A DNA stretch of 23,076 nt from contig BFEA01000941.1 in NCBI GenBank assembly GCA_003427395.1, positions 97,369-120,444 of the forward strand, given 5' to 3'. Origin of the DNA: Chara braunii (taxonomy: Eukaryota > Streptophyta > Charophyceae > Charales > Characeae). Shown one piece after another: positions 19,256 through 23,076 of the stretch; position 1 is the stretch's first letter, and every line of letters starts with the position of its first letter. The notes below the pieces were generated by a model. The model was given only the letters and a program-made list of their open reading frames with translations, was not told the DNA's origin and searched no databases. The position numbers and the translations under genes were made by a program.

Positions 19256-19425
19256 CACAAATTCTACAAAATTTCGGCAGCGCTTCCCGTAGGAGAATTG
19301 CCTTTCCAAAATTTATACGAGTCCAAAACTAACTAACTCTCTCAGATTTGTAGAAATTTCGACAGCGCTTCCCGTAGGAACATGAGGCTGTCAAGATTTA
19401 TACAAAACTCAAAACAAAAAGACAA
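19256..19425. repeat. 85 bp direct repeat, two copies, with ATTTCGGCAGCGCTTCCC core
   Basis: The core atttcg(g/a)cagcgcttcccg occurs at 19271-19294 and 19356-19379, each followed about 20 bases later by (a/g)atttatac. The copies are adjacent and diverged outside the core. I recall similar ATTTCGGCAG...TTTCC motifs from tandem repeats in large plant LTR retrotransposons. That link is from memory and unverified. Confidence 0.6.
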
Positions 19426-19480
19426 AGCAAAGCTACACTTGGGACTAACTTCTGACACTTGTTTGATAGTTAGGGTTGAA

Positions 19481-19526
19481 GATAGTTTACACGATCCCCT
19501 TTCAGAGGATGGTATCGTGAACTATC
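19481..19526. repeat. Hairpin with 13-15 bp arms
   Basis: The arms gatagtttacacgat (19481-19495) and atcgtgaactatc (19514-19526) are complementary apart from a two-base bulge. The loop is 18 bases and contains cccctttcagagg. It may be part of the same structured repeat region as the array starting at 19781. Confidence 0.6.
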
Positions 19527-19780
19527 GTCAATTCTAGCTTCAAGTAAGGTCAGTCCTACCTTCATCCCAAACTCTCCCTCCCATCATCCATCTCATCTGT
19601 CTATGGCTCTAAGACTTGGCGAGCATCTAAGCAGCTAACCTATCAAAAAGACGCCCGAAAGTGAAAACCCACAAGCATGCATAAACAAGCATCTCTCGCA
19701 ATCCCACATCAATTTAGGCCAAGTAGTTCGTTAAATCACTCAGTTTTTTTCCCTTAGTAGACCCCCTTGCTTATGGCATA

Positions 19781-20905
19781 TGGTCAGACAATGCCCTAAC
19801 TTAAGGGTATGTCCAACCTGCCTAAGTAAACAAGTAAAGTACGCACAACTGGACTGCCCTAACTTAAGGGTATGTCCAACACCACATCGACTCTAGTCAT
19901 AAAACATATGACCAGACCGCCCTAACTTAAGGGTACGTCTGGCTTCTACTTAACTGACGACATGAAACATAAACTAGACTGCCTAACTTAAGGGTATGCC
20001 TAGTCAGCTCTAACAAAGTTACGTAGGGCATAGGATCAGGCTGCCCCAACTTAGGGGTGTGCCTAACCTGCCTAAAACAAGTACGAACGACAAATGGTCA
20101 GACCGCCCTAACTTAAGGGTACGTCTGATCTGTCTGAACAAAGTACACACGGCGTATGACTAAGCCGCCCTAACTTAAGGGTACGCTTAGTCTCCGCAAC
20201 GACAATATAAGAGAACAACCACTAATACATTTGTACAAACTTTATATTTGTCTTTCTTGTTAGACAGATAATCAGACCTACCCAACTTAGGGAGACATCC
20301 AATCTTGCCTTGTGTTTAAAAGGGAAAATGAAGAAAATTTATACTAACTTTCTACACCTTTGTATTATTACGAGCATAGGACTGAACCGCCCTAACTTGA
20401 GGGTACGCTGAGTCTGCCCCGGTTAACCTTCACTTTATATTCTTCATTTGTCTTTCTTCTCATTTTGTTCTACCTGACTTAACCGACTTTCCCAACTTAG
20501 GGTGCCCGGTCTGTCAACTGATATAGATTCATATAATATATATCAAATTCTATACTTTTGGTTGACCTTTTTGTTCATGGCTTATGACTTAGCCGCCCTA
20601 TTTTAAGGGTACGCTCAGCCTTATACCTGTGTCCCCCTCAAAAGAAAACACACACAGAACTGGGTCTACGCAACTTAGAGTATTCCCAGCTCTGTTTTCA
20701 GCAACCCAAAAGAAACATCAGGATTCTGAGCTTTCCCAACTTAGGGCGCCGCCCGTCCTTCTGTTCAGAAACCCCAAAAAGAAACAGCGACTGAACCGTC
20801 CAACTTAGGATAGACCCAACTCAAAACATCATACATTCAGCCCAACAAACATAAAAAAAAACACAACACTGAACCCACTCAACTTAGAGGGATTCAGCCT
20901 TGGGT
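19781..20905. repeat. Array of about 15 covarying hairpins with AACTTA loop
   Basis: The loop AACTTA or a one- or two-base variant occurs at 19798, 19861, 19924, 19985, 20048, 20110, 20172, 20284, 20394, 20494, 20600, 20672, 20738, 20802 and 20881. The first seven are spaced 61-63 bases apart. The later ones are spaced 112, 110, 100, 106, 72, 66, 64 and 79. Most have the inner stem CCCT/AGGG. Outside it, each unit has its own complementary arms: tggac/gtcca (unit 2), ccagac/gtctgg (19912/19937), tcagac/gtctga (20098/20123), gactaagc/gcttagtc (20158/20185), ctggg/cccag (unit 12), ctgaa/ttcag (unit 15). Different arms that still pair suggest selection for, or a mechanism that maintains, the hairpin. 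No protein frame crosses the array. It is not a CRISPR: repeats are not constant outside the core and no spacers of uniform length exist in the second half. Confidence 0.8.
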
Positions 20906-22065
20906 TGACCCGGTCAAACACATGCAAAACACCTTTAGCCCGCCTTTCCCCATTTCTCCTTCATCTGCATTCACTCAAAGTTTATCTGAACTCTCATATA
21001 TATCTGTTTATTTACACTTTCACAAAACATGTCATGACATACATAACAAAATGAAAAGTAATAACCTGTCATAGTTATTGTTCAGATACCCAAAGGGATA
21101 ATGTAGTTAGGGGAAAGGCCCACACACGTCAGACGAGGATTATACCTGAAGTTCCCTGCCTCCAGAACCCCGCCTGGGTTCCGGCAGAGCTCCCGCAATC
21201 GGTGGGTGGACCCCCCACAAGGTCTTGACGTTGACCTACAAGTTGCAATCCCGCCTGCCGCCTTCCTCTCGTAACCTCAGACTAGACTGAGAGTAAGAAG
21301 GATAGAAGTAGGGGTCTTTTAATCTCTCAGATACAAGGGAGGTGCGCTCAGACTCGCGGGAGAGGGCCTTGGAATCTTGAATCTCCTGAGGGCCCCGCAA
21401 TGATGGCCAAGTCACCGCCCGTATGCAGAATAAATGACCCTCTGACGAGTCCCAAAGTCCCAGCAATAACCTGCCCAGAGGCCTGATCACTCTCTCTCAA
21501 CTGCCTCGCTGACCAAGGAACTGCCGCGGTGACCAAGGACGCCCTACGCAGTCTAGGAACACACTGTCCAAATAGAACACGCCTCCGTGCTCTGTTTGAA
21601 ACACAGTAGTCGCAGTCAAATTCAACTAGATGCTGCCCACACAGCGACCAGGAACACAACGGTATGACGAGGTATGGTAAAAAACAACCAACCGCCTGAT
21701 ACAATCTCGGCCAGCAGAGCCCAACGTTCAATAACACATGGGTGCTGCCGCAAGCATGGATCTCTTACAGCGACAGTTCCCTGCCTCCAACAACAGCGAA
21801 CACAGGCCTCGCTGCCGTAATGGTCTGAGCCAGCAAGAGTATCAACAAGCCTCAGCAGCTATGTGGTTTACCCACCACCCCTTCAGCGTTGCACCAACTC
21901 TAAAGAAACGGTAGCCTTACCAATGGTGTACTAACAAGGGCACAGGAATGCCCAATCATAGCACCACGAGGGCAGTGGCTGAGCGCAGCTGAAGGCACAG
22001 CGCAGTGTATAGCATGTGTACTACGTCTGTGCCCATCAGACCCAGCGGTATACTGCGAGTTTGCG
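20906..22065. other. Non-coding stretch, no gene supported
   Basis: The longest open frames (84 and 129 codons, minus strand, 21236-21737) show no domain and overlap one another in different frames. A short direct repeat gaccaagga occurs twice near 21513-21540. I see no RNA gene. Confidence 0.45.
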
Positions 22066-22260
22066 GCTCAACAGACTGTGCAGCAAAAACACAGTTTGCA
22101 CAATAATATGCACAGCGCGCGCAACAAAAACCCAGTCTATGCAGCAAGATGTACAGCAAAGCGTGCCTCCAGTGCACAGTAGCAACTTGGCGATGCGCAC
22201 AGCAATAGACAGCTTGAAACTTAGCAGTGTGCCCAGCAATGTGCACGACAGGCCTTAGCA
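22066..22260. repeat. Degenerate GCACAGCAA-type short repeats
   Basis: Variants of (g/a)(t/c)gcacagcaa recur about eight to ten times at irregular intervals of 15-35 bases, for example gtgcagcaaa, atgcacagcg, atgcagcaag, tgtacagcaaag, gtgcacagtagcaa, gcgcacagcaata, gtgcccagcaatg. The 158-codon minus-strand frame over this stretch is a by-product of the repeats. The origin is unknown. Confidence 0.5.
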
Positions 22261-22988
22261 CAATGGGTGTCGCCTGCGCAGTCGAAGTAACACCACCCAG
22301 CAACCAGCGTAGTGAGAGAGCAACCTTTCGGTGAGCGCTTGGATGACCGCCACTGAGAGGAGGTAAGTCTGTCTTTCTCTCCCACTTACTGCTTCCTGTC
22401 TGTGCCTCACTCTCCTGCTCAACAATGTGCAAAATGAAAAAACATCCTCCTCTGGAACATAGGAAGATACAACACTCATTCCCACGTCAAGATTACACCT
22501 AGTTTGGCCTGTAGCCCCACTTTCGGCTCACCCCTTATCGCTAGTCCGACCATATCACGGTGAGTTCCCTTCCCTTCACTTTCCTTAAGTATTTTAAGCA
22601 CCTGGCCGCTAGACATACCAGGTTCAAACAATTGGGGAGGGAGAATTACTTAGCACTGGGGAACACGGTCATCAGTAACAGTGGTCAATATGACCATGAT
22701 GAAGACGAACGTAAGGAGTCACATGTTGCTGCCTTCTGCAAACTGCCTGCAACTGTACTGAGGTGGGTGAGTCCTCCTACCGTGACCACTCTCTGCTGCT
22801 CCGTTCTCACTCTCTCAATCTCTCTCTCCCTCTCGTATGTCTGCATATACTCATTGTCCCACTCTTGCTCTGTGTCCCTGGCTATCCCTGACTATGCTGC
22901 CAATCGCTCAATGCCACCGTAGCTCAGCTCCCAGTCCTCCCGCATCGTCGGTTCGTCGCTCCCCTCATCGAGGTGAGTCCCTCTCCTC

Positions 22989-22990
<2 letters not shown>
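22261..22990. other. Non-coding stretch, pyrimidine-rich, no gene supported
   Basis: There are several sequences resembling 5' splice donors, such as aggtaagt near 22359 and ggtgagt near 22559, 22768 and 22972. No frame of more than 120 codons with a recognisable product is present. It could hold short exons of a host gene, but I cannot show it. Confidence 0.35.

Positions 22991-22991
<1 letters not shown>

Positions 22992-23076
<85 letters not shown>
22992..23076. repeat. (CT)n microsatellite running off the window end
   Basis: A pure CT dinucleotide tract of about 85 bases continues to the last base, so its true length is unknown. Such tracts often end contigs. Confidence 0.95.

Noticed and set aside
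19781-20905. CRISPR array
   Set aside because: Only a short loop and inner stem are constant, intervals are uneven in the second half, the context is eukaryotic, and no cas genes are present.
19781-20905. Telomeric repeat (CCCTAA strings)
   Set aside because: CCCTAA occurs once per unit inside a hairpin and never as tandem CCCTAAA.
21348-21737. 129-codon minus-strand open frame
   Set aside because: No motif, overlaps another open frame on the same strand, and composition is not protein-like.
21956-22432. 158-codon minus-strand open frame
   Set aside because: It is generated by the degenerate CAGCAA repeats. Its Cys/His/Ala-rich low-complexity composition shows no domain.
22355-22980. Four splice-donor-like ggt(a/g)agt sites about 200 bases apart, as exons or a 200 bp tandem repeat
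   Set aside because: Sequences between them do not align with one another, and no matching acceptors or coding frames were found.

Overview
This window looks like repeat-dominated nuclear DNA of a green-lineage eukaryote. No gene reads as intact or likely functional for the host. The evidence is two decayed plant-type retrotransposons end to end, long T/A and CT homopolymer or dinucleotide tracts, and no bacterial-style operons or ribosome-binding sites. From memory of protein families, without any search, the Ty3/gypsy polyprotein and its extra downstream ORF most resemble repeats of the charophyte alga Chara braunii. That assignment is an inference.

Layout. Bases 1-1500 are non-coding and unusually rich in T tracts, several of them flanked by 12-14 bp direct repeats that look like target-site duplications. 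Bases about 1584-7810 hold a non-LTR (LINE, plant L1-like) element. It has a three-copy 34-35 bp repeat upstream, a broken ORF1 (nucleic-acid-binding protein with a CCHC knuckle), then six bases and a broken ORF2 (APE endonuclease, reverse transcriptase, C-terminal zf-RVT). The RT has lost its catalytic centre by internal deletion. Directly after it, with neither a LINE poly(A) tail nor an LTR visible, lies a 5'-truncated Ty3/gypsy element (about 7823-16480). It carries a Gag tail with CCHC knuckle, a protease, RT, RNase H, integrase, and then an additional ORF 3' of pol with gag-like and coiled-coil-like character. All of its ORFs carry stop codons and frameshifts.

A sequencing artefact sits inside the gag region. 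Positions 8719-8755 are a back-to-back pair of Tn5 mosaic ends (the Nextera mate-pair junction adapter), flanked by two identical 228 bp copies of genomic sequence. The assembly there should not be trusted.

From 16463 on there is no supportable protein gene. The region contains a 322 bp imperfect palindrome, two diverged copies of a roughly 600 bp LTR-like unit (about 16930-17545 and 17660-18262), an 85 bp direct repeat, and a long hairpin. It also contains a striking array of about 15 small hairpins (19781-20905) that share an AACTTA loop and a CCCT/AGGG inner stem. The outer stems of these hairpins differ between units but often remain complementary. A degenerate CAGCAA-type repeat and a terminal (CT)n microsatellite follow.

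Nothing here is predicted to act together as a living pathway. The window is best read as a graveyard of retroelements plus structured non-coding repeats. The best candidate for something undescribed is the hairpin array. The most important caveat for other users is the adapter contamination.
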